Shown in pieces: positions 1 through 12,113 of a stretch of 64,000 nucleotides of DNA. Numbering within the stretch: the first letter of the stretch is position 1; every line of letters starts with the position of its first letter. This DNA is from Dichetophora obliterata (Eukaryota; Arthropoda; Insecta; Diptera; Sciomyzidae), in NCBI GenBank assembly GCA_963920525.1, contig OY986438.1, positions 129,884,420-129,948,419 on the forward strand, read 5' to 3'. The notes beneath the pieces were generated by a model. It was not told where the DNA came from and did not search any database. It saw only the letters and a program-made list of their open reading frames with translations. The translations under genes were made by a program, and so were the position numbers.

Positions 1-2240
1 GGGTCGAATAGCGACTCGAAGCAATTCTTATTTATTCTAATTAATTATTTTTTAGTTTCTAATCTTTCAGTAGTGTTTCTATTTGATCAACTGTATTTTG
101 TTTCTTTGATCAACTTTTATCATGATTTTATTTGTTGTTCATTAAATGTTAACTTATCTCGTTAACTAATAACATTTTTTTGTAACTAATAACATTTTTA
201 ACTAATAACATGTAACTAATAACATTTTTTTCTTATCGTGATTTAAAAAATATTATTTAGTCTCTTTACTTTGATGTGTCGTTGTTATTTTTAATGAGTG
301 TTGCTATATCATGATGTCAATGATTAGCTTAGTTCTCTTCTTAACCCAATTGCATATCTGCTTAGAATAGTATAGTAATATTATGTTTACTGTAAAATTT
401 CTAATTTTGAGTATATCTTCGAAAGCTATTGGGGGAAGGGTTTTAACCCCATAGACTCTCTTCGTTGCGAGCCTGTGTTGGTACTTAATCTGTTTGTGTG
501 TGCGTGTACTTAAGTGCCGGGTGGGTGTTTTACTGCTGGGTAGAAGTGATTGCTTTGCTACGGGGTCGAAGCAATCAATGTGAAACCCATGGCAATTGAG
601 CACATTTAAAGCATTTTTCATAAGGTTCACTTTAATAGTATTGCTTTTTTATGTTGCCAATTTTTTTCTCCTTTTCTGGCGTATTTATCTTGTTTATATT
701 TTCTTATTTGATTCGCTCAGCAATTCTTTGGAAAAACACTTGTTTCTTATGTATAGGTGAATATACTTTGCGTAAAAGTTTTTTTCGAACTGTTTTTTTG
801 TTTTTTCTGTTACTGTAACTGGTTCTTCCATTCTGTTCTGTCTGTGTTATGTTAAATGTCAGGTGTGAGTTTTGACAGCATTTTATCACCACCGTCTTTG
901 GGTCTCCTGTCATATTTTGCGTCTTTTCCGCCTCTTCGTTATTGTTGTTTTATTGTTGTTTATTTTATAGAGCTATCAATTTTTGAAATACAACTTGTCA
1001 TTTGATGATGATCCCATTTGATGAATAAAAATTTAGAGCTTTTGTATTTATTGTTGTCTTAGATATGCCATAACTCTGATTATTTACGGTAACTCTGAAG
1101 CATTTTGTTTGAATTTTTGCTGGGATTTGCGTAATTACATTGAAAAGAGAGTTAAATCCTTACAGTAAATCACAATATTTTGCTTTTCTCCTCCCCCACT
1201 GGAAAAAGTGAATTGAATTTCAATGAACTTGTAAAATAATCCATGAAAAGTTTCTGAAGCGTTTTAATTTTTCAAGCATTTTGCACTCATAAATTTAACT
1301 CTACTTCGTTAGCCAAATGTTGGCTTAATTTTGCAATGCAAATCCATCGTGCTTTTGGCATTAACATTATGGACATTTTTATAGCATCCCATACCTTTCA
1401 AAACGAACTTTTTAAAGTTTTTTGGAAAATTTGAGGCAAATCTGTACAAGTCTTGAGAATTTAATATTTGAATGGCCTGGTAACAGCTTTTATATCTAGA
1501 CTACAAACTTTCAAAAAAATCGCTTCAATAATTAACTTTTGAGAAATGTTTATTTTTGAACCTTGATTTCATGTATTGCTGGCCTTAAACATACACATCA
1601 AGAATTTTTCAAAAATATGAAAATACAAACAAAATATTTTTGTTTCTGGTCGTTTAAAATTAAAAAATAATGTCGACAAGAAAAACTATTACTGAGAATT
1701 TAATTTGACAATTGTTCCGACTATGATAGCCGTACACAATACATCAAGATACTCTGCTGACATAACTGACGAGCGTTCCAGCCATCGTAAATTATTTTAA
1801 TTGTTAAAAATGTATAAATAGCGAACTTTAAAACTATGTAATTTAATGACTTTTCGCTCTATCTATCGTCTATGCCGCTATAATACTATTTCACGCACAA
1901 AGCACACACAAGCATATATTAAAACATGCATACAATCAGACCCGTAGCGAGCATTTTCTGATGGGGGGGAGGGGAGTTTATAAAATTTACTTGGTAGCAA
2001 TGTGATGTTTCAAGAGAAATACGATAGGTATATTTTTCCAAGATTGATTAAATTTAAAATTATTTTTTATTACAAAATTGACTACATCTTTAATTTTTGT
2101 TATGTGGTTTTAATTTTTTTATTTAATATTACCCAGTCAGCATTTTGTAAAGCGGAAGATCAGAAAGCGATACTTCTTCAAGAACAATTTTTCGCTAACG
2201 AGCTCGCTATCTTATCGATTTCTGCTCTCCCGTTGGAGAG
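1..2240. other. AT-rich sequence, no recognised gene
   Basis: Mostly AT-rich non-coding DNA. Two minus-strand open stretches, 304-630 (108 codons) and 704-913 (69 codons), are Lys/Arg-rich and could be the remains of one broken reading frame, because short open segments continue between them in other frames. I do not recognise the products. A TATA-like string (tgtataaatag) lies at about 1809-1819 but nothing downstream shows that it is used. A G-rich string preceded by cagacccgtagcgagc at about 1936-1975 resembles the ends of some DNA transposons, but no partner end was found. Confidence 0.4.
150..235. repeat. short tandem repeat (taactaataacatttttt)
   Basis: Four imperfect copies of a roughly 17-18 bp unit built on taactaataacat plus a T run follow one another. 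This is a local low-complexity tandem repeat with no coding potential. Confidence 0.7.
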
Positions 2241-2352
2241 AAAAGTCTATCATGGCGAATTCTTCTAGAAGAGCAGAAAGCGATTCTTTTTAATGAGCAG
2301 AAAACGATTATTCCTAATGATCGGAAAGCGATTCTTCCTAATGATATCGCTT
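2158..2352. repeat. ~25-bp tandem repeat (gaaagcgattcttcctaatga)
   Basis: Three adjacent imperfect units from about 2272 share the core agaaagcgattctt followed by taatga; a fourth related core (gaaagcgatacttctt) lies near 2162. It sits just upstream of the LINE that begins near 2.4 kb and may be part of that element's 5' region or of an older sequence it landed in. An open stretch across the left part (2002-2268) has no recognisable product. Confidence 0.55.
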
Positions 2353-2829
2353 TTTGTTAAGAAAAAAGGTAAAGCTGTAGTGTATTCTTTTTAAAAAAAA
2401 ATTTCAGTTGACTTCGCCTATTAGTCGGTGTCGGTTGTGTTAATTTGTTTTAATAAGTGTACTTTTTGTTTGTTAATTTTATTCTAAAACTATCTGTTCG
2501 TAATACATGTGAGTGTGTTTATTATAACAAACAATAATAACTATTAACATAATATTTGCATTTGTGTTTTAATATAACATAATATAAATAACGTAAAGTA
2601 ATAGCTTGCATTTTAGTTTTCAATTCAATATTTTAAACATATTAACAAAGTGTTGTTGTTTTGCATGCTTGCTGTATTTTGCTTTCCTCTTTGTGCAGTG
2701 ATTTTGTTTATCTTAGTCTCAGTGATTGTTGTTTTTGTTCTTTGTTTGAACTTAACTGTGCGCTCGTTGTGTTAAAATAATAGCCCTTAAAGCACATTTA
2801 GCATCTGCTTACTTTTTCAATCTTTAAAC

Positions 2830-3718
2830 ATGGAATATTTTCCTGTGGAAAATATTGTCGCTTGTTCTTTGAACGAGCTATGCAAATGTCAAAACATTCT
2901 GTACTCCATGTTAAGTTGTTCTGGTCCATGTGAGCAAATGCTTCATGCATCTTGTGCCTGTATTTCTAAATCATGTCTAGACGATTTAGTATCTGTACGG
3001 TTAGGCACTTCGCTGGTACTGTGCTTCGTGTAGGGCACTTTCCCCAGATGAACTTTATTCAAAAATAAAGCTTTTTGGGGAAAGTCTTTATACGTTAAAT
3101 AACAATTTTAGAGAAATCGTCTCATTTTTTAGCGAAATTAGAGCCACACCCAGTACCAGCTTTTATGATGAAATATCTATTCCGGAAAATGTCCCACCTT
3201 CTTTGTCACAGACTGTTTCTTCCGGAACTCAAACTATTATTTCATCAGAAAAAGACCATTCTATTTTAAAAAGAAAGAGGAAGAACAAATATAAGCGTCG
3301 CAAAGCATCTTTGAACAAAAATTCTCCAGTTTCTTCTTCGTCACCTACTAATATTTCTCCTTTGTCTAATAGTCCAGTTTTACCTCCTATTGAACCCAGA
3401 TATCATTTAAATTTAAGGGCAGCGTCAAGGAGGAAAAATTTATTTATTTCACGTCTTCAGCCTGACACAACTGTTGAAAACGTATTGACGTTTATCAAAC
3501 ATAACAACTTGTTAAGTCAAAACGACTTTTTTTCATGTAAAAAAATAGGGAATAAACCTTCCCACGCTTCCTTTAAGATTCTCACAATTCCAGCTGAAGA
3601 GTTTGCAAATGTTTTAAACCCTAATTTGTGGACCGATAATATATTCGTTTCAGAGTTTCTGCCTAAGAATAAGTCTAGAAGGACGACTCAACCTGTTCGT
3701 CAAACTCAAAAAAACTGA
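2830..3718 (+). pseudogene. LINE-1 ORF1, PHD-like zinc-finger nucleic-acid-binding protein, one frameshift
   Basis: Translation opens at ATG 2830 and carries a cysteine/histidine cluster (SCSGPCEQMLHASC, then WYCASC) with the spacing of a PHD-type zinc finger. The first frame ends at 3031-3033, but the last two cysteines (WYCASC) are read in the +2 frame from 3014, so a single frameshift near 3010 breaks the finger. The second frame runs to the stop at 3716-3718 through a basic stretch (KRKRKNKYKRRK) and a Ser/Pro-rich linker. PHD-type ORF1 proteins are known from CR1-group LINEs and bind the element RNA. The stop lies directly before the first residues of the endonuclease ORF, the normal bicistronic arrangement. 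Intact length would be about 296 aa. Confidence 0.7.
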
Positions 3719-3720
3719 AT

Positions 3721-6568
3721 AGGCTATCCCTTTACTATCAAAATGTAAGGGGATTACGCTCTAAGACGCGAGACACATTTTTAATGTCTCAAAATTTGTC
3801 TGAAGATATTATCGCATTGACTGAAACGTGGTTAGATGGAAGCATTACTGACTTGGAATTGTTTGATAATAGTTTTGAAGTATATAGAAAAGACAGATAC
3901 GCTGGCAATACTTCTGCTGTCGGTGGTGGTGTTAGGAACTCCTTCGTTAGTTCCATTATCGATATTACCTGCTCTTCTAATATCGAACTTATATGCATTA
4001 AGGTTGAACATTGTAATTCTAATGTATATGTAGTTAATGCTTATGTTCCTCCAAAGAGCAGTGTGGAAATTTATGCAAGCCTTGTGGATTGCATAGAATA
4101 CGTTATAAATATTCTTGACGTTAGTGACGAAATTTTATTGTTGGGCGATTTTAATCTGCCTGACTTGAAATGGGAATCTTCAGACGATGATACATATTTT
4201 TGTGCATCTAATTCGAAGACACGCCAAGAGCATATATTTGTTGATAATAAATGTTCTGACTTACAACAAGTAAGTTGTATTTATAATAGTCGTGAAAGAC
4301 TTCTTGACCTGGACTTAACTACAGACTGCAACAACGTGACTGTTAAGAGGGCCCTTCATGCTCTAACTTCTGTTGATGACTACCATCCACCACTGAGCAT
4401 ATGGTACAAGTCCGACAGGGAAAATATAGTGAATTCCAATTCGATAGATAAAGTTTATGAATTCAACTTCAAAAAAGCTGACTTTCTGAGGTTGAATAAT
4501 TTACTTCATAGTAAACTTAATGTAATTTTAGAATATTTTAATGGTAATAATCTTGAAGATTCAATTATTTTTTTTTATATGAAAATCTTTACTGTGTTTT
4601 CTGAGTCCGTGCGGTATAGTCTCAAATTTGCGAAAAAATGTGCTTACCCTTGGTATACAAGGGAATTAAAGACTCTTCGCAACAACAGGAATAGGGCATG
4701 GAAGAAATATGTCTGTAGCTTAGACTTAAATGACCTAGAAACCTACAAGCGTTTGTTTCTGGATTTTGAAAGTTGCTCAGCTACCTTATATCAAAATTAT
4801 TTAGACAATATTAAGCTTAGAATATTGTCTGATCCGAAGAAATTCTGGGGTTTCATAAGCACCAAAAAAAAGTCTAATGGATTACCTTTATCATGTAAGA
4901 CTTCTGACGGATTTACTGACGATCCCGTTATAATTTGTGGCCTATTTTGCCACTCTCTTTAAAGAGTCATTGTGTTCACACTCTTTTAATCCTGATGAAG
5001 ATTATTTTGAATATATGAACTCTACACCCAGGGTTTCGTTGGACCCTATATCTATTAATTCAGAGGATGTTTTCAAGTATATTGGATCGATCGAAGAAGA
5101 TTTTAATGCTGGACCTGACGGAATTCCTGTCGCAGTGTTAACGCAATGTGGTTCCATTCTAAGCCATCCACTCTTCATATTATTCAATAAATCAATTAGG
5201 GAATGTAATTTTCCACTTTTTTGGAAAAAATCTTTTATAAACCCGTATTTATAAAAAAGGTTGTAGGAATGATGTAAACAACTATAGGGCCTATCGATAA
5301 ACTCTCATCGATTCCAAAACTTTTCGAGCGGCTCGTGTATGATCGTGTGAAGATTTATTGTGGGAGGCTCATAACAACTCGTCAGCATGGATTTGTTACT
5401 GGCAGATCCACTGTTCTAATATCCTCGATTTTACAACATTCTGCTTATATTCAGTTTATTCTGGTAACCAGGTCGATTGTATTTACACTGATTTTAGTAA
5501 AGCATTTGATAAACTACCACACAAATTAATTATATTTAAACTAAAGTTAATGGGTTTTTCACAATTTTTTGTAAGCTGGATTCAATCGTATCTGATAGAG
5601 CGATCTTATCAAATACGTTTTCGAGGTGTATTGTCTGCTGAATTTATTGCTGCATCAGGTGTTCCTCAATGTAGCCACCTTGGTCCACTTCTGTTTATTT
5701 TAGCCATTTTAGTAACCCACATCATCAAACACTCTCATCTACTTATCTATGCAGATGACATGAAAATATACAGAACAATAGATGCTAAAGACAATTCAGA
5801 TCTGCTCCAGTCTGATTTGAAATCCTTTGAAATTTAGTGTTCTAAAAATAATATATTTCTGAATCCAGATAAATGCCAAACTATGACCTTTTCGCGGAAA
5901 AGGAATAATTTAATTTTTGATTATAAGATACGGCTTTAAATCGTGTAGATTCTGTGAAAGATCTTGGTATATGCATGGATTCTAAGCTATCGTTTAACGT
6001 TCATATTGATAGCATTTGTAAAAAAGCGTCTTCTATGCTCGGTTTTATAAAACGCTGGGCCAAAGAATTTAATAATATGATTACAACTACAACGCTGTAT
6101 TATTCAATTTTCCGTCATCACTTGGAGTATGCAAGTCAAGTTTGGTCCCCAAGTTACAATGTACATGTTGAACGAATAGAAATAATTCAAAAGCGTTTTT
6201 TTCGGTTTGCTCTAAGGGGCTTAAAAGGAACTGACACTTTAAATATTCCCCCTTATGAGGATCGTTTAAAACTATTAAAAATGCAATCCTTAAATGAGAG
6301 AAGGAAGTCTGCTGATATCGCCTACTTACACCAACTCATAACTGGTGGGTTCTATTCAACGGAACTCCTAACTCTTATAAATTTTAATACTAACCGTAGA
6401 AGCAGTAGAAACGCAAACAATTTTATTTACTTACCTTTTAGTAGAACAAATTATATGGCTACTGCTCCTTTAAATCGCATGAGTACCTTCGTAAACAATT
6501 GTAGTGTGTTTTTTGATGTTAACTTATCGAAAGGTCAACTCAAAAGTAGACTGAAAACTAATGTATGA
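3721..6568 (+). pseudogene. LINE-1 ORF2, endonuclease plus reverse transcriptase, broken
   Basis: The reading frame begins right after ORF1 with the endonuclease N-terminal signature (SLYYQNVRGLRSKT), then LTETWL, LLGDFNLPDLKW and SVDDYHPPL, the last being the usual catalytic His region. The frame breaks near 4945, where the RT starts in another frame (NAGPDGIP). It breaks again between about 5254 and 5440. RT motifs then follow: DFSKAFDKLPH, SGVPQ...LGPLLF and the catalytic YADDMK near 5750. A TAG at 5835-5837 replaces an expected Trp, and another shift near 5935 leads into the C-terminal thumb (KDLGICMDSKLSFNVHI ... LEYASQVWSPSY) ending at 6568. The product would nick target DNA and copy the element RNA in place. 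At least three frameshifts and one stop make it non-functional. Confidence 0.8.
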
Positions 6569-6829
6569 TTAGATCTATGTTAACGCATGGTTAGTTGTTA
6601 TGTCTTGTGTTGTCCCTGAGCCCAACCCATATTATGGTGGGTTAATTTTTCTCACTTTGGATTGTTTTGGACCACTTTTATCTATGTATATCGTTGAGAT
6701 ATTTCAATGATATTAAGTTGGTTCTTAAAATAGTCTAATGTGGAGAAAGTGCGAAAAAGCTGTAGTAGCTGAACTCTATTGTTATTGCATCATATAATGT
6801 TTACATAAAAAAAGTCTAACCAAATTGAA

Positions 6830-7170
6830 CCCGATAGATGGCGCTGGGGTGCAGATAGCATCTTAATGTGTAAAAACGTTGGTGTGTATGTTTGTCTGAC
6901 CCTTATGGCTAAACCACTGAAGCTATTCACCTTATATTCACACCATATGTCCGAGTGGTGCTTTGGATTGTTTTTTGTGTTAGACCTCCCTACGTGGTGC
7001 TGGGGTCACTTTTTCGAATATTCTTTTCTTGTTCATGTGATATTTTTGTGTTTGTATGTCCGACAATCACGTAGAAAAATTGAGGCTTTCTACCTTATAT
7101 TCACACCATTTGTTTGTGAAGTGCTTCGGATAGTTTATGTTTGTGTTAGATTCCCTTAGATGGCGCGGTG
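6830..7170. repeat. ~150-165 bp tandem repeat with 'tggcgctg' boundary motif
   Basis: Three boundaries share the pattern agatggcgctggggt (6838), ctacgtggtgctggggt (6990) and cttagatggcgcggtgg (7157), spaced about 150-165 bp. Between them 'accttatattcacacca' recurs at about 6930 and 7093. A related unit lies inside the MITE at 17,877-18,424 (cttatattcacatgtg, then cttaggtggcgctgtgg). It is therefore a dispersed repeat with local tandem copies. An open stretch across it (6866-7159) is not convincing as a gene. Confidence 0.6.
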
Positions 7171-7443
7171 GTGAAAATAATTACGAAAGCGTTGTGCTCC
7201 CTGTATTAAATTTCAATACCAACAAAATTAAATTGAAATAATATAGTACAGTTTGGTATAATTACACAACAAGAACACTATCTTAATAAAAAATAATCAA
7301 ATGGAAAGGGGTTAAAATATTTTTTTTTTTTCGATAAGCATGAAAATTCTTATATAGCAGTAAGGTGGTCTGAAGCAGGACAACGACTGGTATTCATTCA
7401 TATATCATAAATATTGTATGTCATATTTGACATAAGTATATGC
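7171..7443. other. AT-rich spacer before hAT-1
   Basis: No gene or recognised repeat. A short palindrome (tatgtcatatttgacata) lies near 7418-7435. Confidence 0.5.
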
Positions 7444-9779
7444 ATTATGATCAGAGCAGACCGAAACAGCACGAAAAAAAGTCTTTTTCAGCACAGCAAA
7501 TAAGCGCTAAAAAATGACGAAATAGCACAATAATAAGCACTAAAAACTTTTTAATTAAAACAAATATTTTTAAACATAAAAAAAATTTATATTTATATTC
7601 CTTTTTTAATATAAAAAACAGAGAACGTACACTCTAAAACATAAATTCAATTCAAATCAGGTATATTTTAACGTAAACATTAAAAGAAAAAATATAAAAA
7701 AATCAGTTCAGTATACTGATGTCCTTAGAAAGAAAGTCACAACTGCACAATTCCAATATTGAGATAAGGGCAGATTTGGAGCAGTGAATGAGTTTCTGAT
7801 TTTTGTGTTAAGTTAAGATTCCCAGTTTCATTTGCACATGACTGAAAAACGTTAAGTTAAATGGTCACATCTACCACTTCTAGTGTAAAAAAATTAAAAG
7901 CTTAATATTTCCAAACTACTGAAATGGAGATATGACTTTCTTTCTAAGGACACCAGTAAAGTCATTGGGGTACTTAAATACATTATAAATTAATATGAGA
8001 ATATATGATTAGGTGCTGCTTTAAATTTTCAAAAATAAATGAACGGCGCTTTTGATTTAGCAAGTGTGTAAATTTAGAAAATGATCGCTCAACATCCGAC
8101 GATGTTACCGGACAGTATTTAAAAAGAGCAAGTTCTTCCGGTGAATATAAATCAAAAACTTATTGCCTGAATCAGTACCTTTATAAAGAAATTTGTATAT
8201 ATAAAAAATTATGGGATATCCTCTGTTTCTCTGAAGGATATTTTTATATTTTTGGGAAAAATCTTCGCGATCCAAGGAGGCCAAAGACTTGCATGTTTTC
8301 TTTACAATGCCAATGCTTTCATTCAATTCAAGTCCTTGGGTTTCCAGTTTTTCAATTGAACGAAAGATTGAGGGAAAAATTACATTAAATGAATGCGAGC
8401 TCAGATTTTAAACTGTTGGATTGAAACAGTTCTTTGGCCACGCAGATTGCATCAGAATCTTCGTCACTGAATTTTTCCGTTACAGTTTTAACTTCCTCAA
8501 AATTATCGCAAAAATAAATGGATATCTTCGGATATAAAACTTTCAACGCACTGGCAGCGCTAAGCATATAGGCTGCTGCATCCGTAACAAGTACCAGCAC
8601 TTTTCCATATTCAATGCCTAAATATATGTATTTAAAATAAACAAATGAACTTAAACACAAATGTACTATTTGGCCACAGCAAGCTCAACGAGTCATTGAA
8701 AAAGGCACCCATATTGCTAGCGTTGGCAGCTTCAACTGCTGCCACATTAAACAGGTACGATGTTTTACGTTCGAAAGAATTTTTGTCGCCATCTAATATG
8801 CCGAAAAAAAAAAATTGACTACCAGGCTCTGTTCTACATCCATCGTTTCATCAATCGACGTCCAAATATAATTGTTGGCTGCTTTAGAAATCATCGCGTC
8901 CATCTTATTTTTGTATAAAGTGGGCAAATATCTATTCCGAAGTACTGTGTCACTTGGTATAGAACTATTTGTATAGCGCTCTAAAAACTTCTTCACACTT
9001 GGGTGCGCCACCTTACAAGAAATTAATTGTAAATCTGGTAGTACAATATATTTTTTTGGTCTTAACTCACATTTTTTAAAGGAATATTGGCTTCCAAAAA
9101 TGCTGCACAAACATCCATAGGAAATGTAGAACTCGACTTTTTCTGATACTGGGAAAGTAGTGTTTGCTTTGCAGTACTTGCTTCACGTTCTGACGCCACG
9201 GTCTTATGTTTTTGGGAATTCAGGTGTTGCTCGACATTATTAAGCCTTTTTGTTGACACTTGTGTATTGCAAAACACACAAAACAAAACAGAGTCATCGC
9301 TGCGAAAAATTCCCGGATGCAGTCGATTTATACGGGTGATAAATTCTTTATTTGTTTCTTTCACTTTCGGCATACTTTTTTCGTTTTAGAGTAGGCGCAC
9401 GCACTTTTCAATTCCTAAACATTTCTTATCTAAATGCTACTGGCGACTGCTTTTTAGAGCAATTACTTTTTATAAGTTGTCAAATAAATAACGGCAGCTA
9501 ATACTTAAACGATAATAAGGAGATGTTCGAAAAATTGTGCTTTTGATGTTTGGATGTGTTTAATTTTGTACATGAAAAGGAGTTGCCACTTTACTAAAAA
9601 AATTATGTAAAACAGAGTTGCCTGTTTACAACATTAAAAAAAATTACTGGTAAAGTAAAGCGAAAATGTTGAAAATAAGTACTTATAAGCAACATAAGCC
9701 GAAATAAGCACAAACACTCTGAATAAGCAAAATGCTGGGAAAACAAGCAAGAAGCATTTAAACTCGCTCTGATTATGAT
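7444..9779 (-). mobile_element. hAT-1 DNA transposon with perfect 8-bp TSD, internally deleted
   Basis: The element runs from 7452 to 9771 (2320 bp) and is flanked by a perfect 8-bp direct repeat, attatgat, at 7444-7451 and 9772-9779. Its ends are cagagcagacc (left) and cagagcgagtt (right, read inward), matching in the first six bases. CAG-type ends and 8-bp TSDs are hallmarks of the hAT superfamily. The minus strand carries a transposase gene with a C2H2/BED-like finger at the N-terminus and the hAT dimerisation domain at the C-terminus. The central part of the transposase is missing and reading frames are shifted, so the copy cannot encode its own transposase, but the ends look usable in trans. 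The TSD is undamaged, which suggests a fairly recent insertion. Confidence 0.92.
7990..9373 (-). pseudogene. hAT-1 transposase remnant, three exons recognisable, central deletion
   Basis: Exon 1 (ATG 9373 to 9071, 101 codons) holds a zinc finger, CVFCNTQVSTKRLNNVEQHL plus a following His. A 59-nt intron (9070-9012, gtgagt...taag) joins PLKN to VAHPSVKKFL in frame. Exon 2 carries the first catalytic Asp region (IWTSIDETMDVEQ); a run of 11 T on the coding strand near 8804-8814 then shifts the frame before GILDGDKNSF. A possible 49-nt intron (8666-8618, gtacat...tttag) links LLWPN to IEYGKVLVLVTDAAAYM, the second catalytic region. The protein then jumps from LYPKISI to DNFEEVKTV, skipping by my recollection of the family roughly 100 residues. 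After two more shifts (near 8386 and 8150) the C-terminal domain appears (SPEELALFKYCPVTSSDVER, then SFSKFTHLL). Related to the CGGBP1-like group of hAT transposases, judged from motifs only. Confidence 0.85.
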
Positions 9780-11585
9780 ATATAAAAGCATATCACATAG
9801 TAGCCTTTTTAAAATTGTAAAAGTGTGTTCTTTTTTCTGTTTTATAGTTCTTTGTTAATATTTTAATTTTTAATGTCCAATATATTGAACATTTTCCACT
9901 ATATATTTCTCGAGTAAAGTGAACTTTTTTAAAAGGTTAATACAAATTTCTTTTACTTGCGAATTCTGAAGACGTAGATCTAGAAAATTCTAAATGATGT
10001 TAAAAATTATATCATTGCTAGCTGTTTTTTTTTTAACAGCTAGAAATAGCAAAATTTTCGTACAAACATTATATTTAAAAATTTATTATTAGATACTAAA
10101 AACTTTTTTTTTAAACATACAAAAAATATAATAATATAGTTTCTTAAAAAATATAGTTTTTTGTTTCTCCAAAAATACAATTTTATGGTTTAAAATAGTC
10201 TTATATGAATAGTTTTTTATACCCTCATACTTAAGGGAGGTTTGAGCTCCGTAAATACCCCTTAGCGGCAAGCCTAATACATATAGGCATGAATTGAATT
10301 TTTTTTGTGCAGTTATATGACAAATACATTACAATATTATGTGTATGTTGCCACTGCAGTAGTTGTACTTGTTGTCGAAAATGTTGCAAATAGTTTTGCT
10401 ACACCGAACAGGATTTATGTACGTTTAAAATTTTTTGAGAAAAACTTTGTTTTCGTACTTACGGCATGGCAAACACACATACTAGCACACAAATGGGTGT
10501 GGCAAGGAGTTGTAGTTTAAATAAACTGTGTATTTGTGTCTGTGTGTGACAGATTGTGTGATTGTGCTGGAAGTGTGGTTGGGTTTTTTGTTTTCTAAAA
10601 TGCCAGACCCACAAATTTATTTATTGTCGAATTTAATGAAGAGTTATTAAAATGGCGTGAACATTTTAATTAAATGACTTTTTCACAAGAGCGTCTATTA
10701 TTTGGCAATAAATTTAGCTATAAAAAGTAGTTAAATGCTATGAAGAAAAATGATGACACCTTTTATTTATGTTATGACTGAACGGTAGCTATTACAATTA
10801 AGTTCAAGGCAAAAATTATCAAAAATTAGAATGTTTAAATTATATGCGTTTCTAGACAAAGTGAGCAATCTTAATATTACAGTCAGGCCCGGAGCATAAA
10901 AATTGAGGGAAAGGGGTTTTGATTTAAAAATGTATCAGCATCAAAACTTTTTTTGCATGATTATTTACATTATTATTATTCTTGAAGGTGACATTTAATA
11001 CCAGAGATCAGCCTTAGCTTTTTTTATTTTTGTCGAGTAAATTGTGAAAAGGAGGTCAAGTTTTTTGCCTATAATTTGCTGTACAGTGATACAAATTAAA
11101 ACTTTTTCCGCTATCTATATTAAAAAACGTAGCTCTTAGAGATTATTTAAAGGTAATTTTTTAAAACCGCCACGGATATGTTATTTCAAAATCTTTTTCA
11201 AATTTCATTCCGGAGGAGGAATGGTTGTAAAATTTCATCCCATTTGTTCGCGATTTTATACACCATGCGTGGTTTTTTTTAAATAGGTATAGTTGTTTTT
11301 CTATTTTTCACTCTTTTTTAGCTTGTTGTTGCTCTGAGAGTCCTAAAAATACTCCAGCAGCTATAGTTTACGCTAATGAAGCGCGTGCTACGCTCTCTAA
11401 TATAGCTCTAAGTCCAATATAGCTCTAAAATGACCTTCAAATGATTTGCGGAACACCTAGAGGTCAAATTTTTTTTAGGTCTCAAACTATTTTTGTGCTA
11501 ATTAGGGTTCGAACTTTCAAAAAGTGGACTCGCACCGAAGAAAAGACGACAATTAATTTTCCCCATACACTTATGAACTCGTCTG
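9780..11585. other. AT-rich intergenic sequence, no gene supported
   Basis: A perfect short hairpin (ctagctgtt, T-rich loop, aacagctag) lies at 10,018-10,043. An open stretch at 10,305-10,520 (71 codons, Val-rich) overlaps a TG-rich segment and is probably not a gene. The string caggcccggagcataa...gaggg at about 10,884 resembles transposon ends of the CAGGCCC type, but no mate was found. The right border merges into LINE-2, whose first recognisable codons are near 11,589. Confidence 0.45.
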
Positions 11586-12089
11586 GTGTATAATCCTAGT
11601 AAGAGCAATACTTTTGATGCATATTTTTCTGAAATATCAGGTTTATCGATTGATTTTAATTATTTTTTGTATTTTATATGGTGACTTTAATTTTAATCTC
11701 TTGTGTCATGATACCCTAAGAAATCTATATGAAGGTCTGTCAATTTTTAATGATACTATTCCAACGCGTTGTTCTAATAATGATACTCCAAGTTTGCTTG
11801 ATTATTTTATTTTGTCAGATGTCTCAATTGTCTTTTTATTTTACCAGGTATACTTTTTATCAGATTATGACCTCATTTTCTGTACAACTGATATAATTTT
11901 GTCGCATGCCGCATTGTCAAGCACGTTTTCTTACCATGATTTTAAGTCAATCGACTATCTGTTTTTATATTGTGATGCATTTTTGATTCCATGGAATGAG
12001 GTTTGGTTTTGTCCGTCTGTTGAAGAAAAACTGTGTATCTTTACTAATAGGGTTATTGATACCTTTGCTAAACATGTACCTTTCAAGAC
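11586..12089 (+). pseudogene. LINE-2 endonuclease fragment (5' part of split ORF2)
   Basis: The C-terminal half of the APE-type endonuclease is visible: GDFNFN (metal/phosphate-binding region), then DTPSLLDYFILSDVS and LSDYDLIF, the counterpart of the S-D-H catalytic triad with Tyr-Asp at the His region. One frameshift near 11,675 separates VYNPSKSNTFDAYF from YGDFNFN. The sequence ends at the hAT-2 target site, and reading continues at 14,412 after removal of the insert and one TSD copy. Confidence 0.75.
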
Positions 12090-12113
12090 CAGGCGCGTAC
12101 CCAGAAAAAAATT

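Larger units (their letters stand above)
2404..6750 (+). mobile_element. LINE-1: near full-length non-LTR retrotransposon (CR1/Jockey-like), inactivated
   Basis: This segment carries the standard two-ORF layout of a non-LTR retrotransposon: a zinc-finger ORF1, then an ORF2 with an apurinic endonuclease followed by a reverse transcriptase (RT) with the YADD box. About 430 bp before ORF1 may be the 5' UTR; the left boundary (near 2404) and right boundary (after the last ORF2 codon at 6568) are approximate because I found no TSD. ORF1 has one frameshift. ORF2 has several frameshifts and at least one in-frame stop, so the copy is dead. The order and completeness of the domains show a nearly full-length insertion rather than the 5'-truncated copies seen elsewhere in the window. 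Clade is judged from RT and ORF1 style only. Confidence 0.8.

Noticed and set aside
10018..10043. Hairpin followed by T run, like a bacterial intrinsic terminator
   Set aside because: The window is eukaryotic and no gene lies upstream; it is a chance palindrome around a T tract.
10884..10925. Terminal sequence of a hAT-like element (caggcccggagc)
   Set aside because: No matching inverted end or target duplication was found within the surrounding 3 kb.
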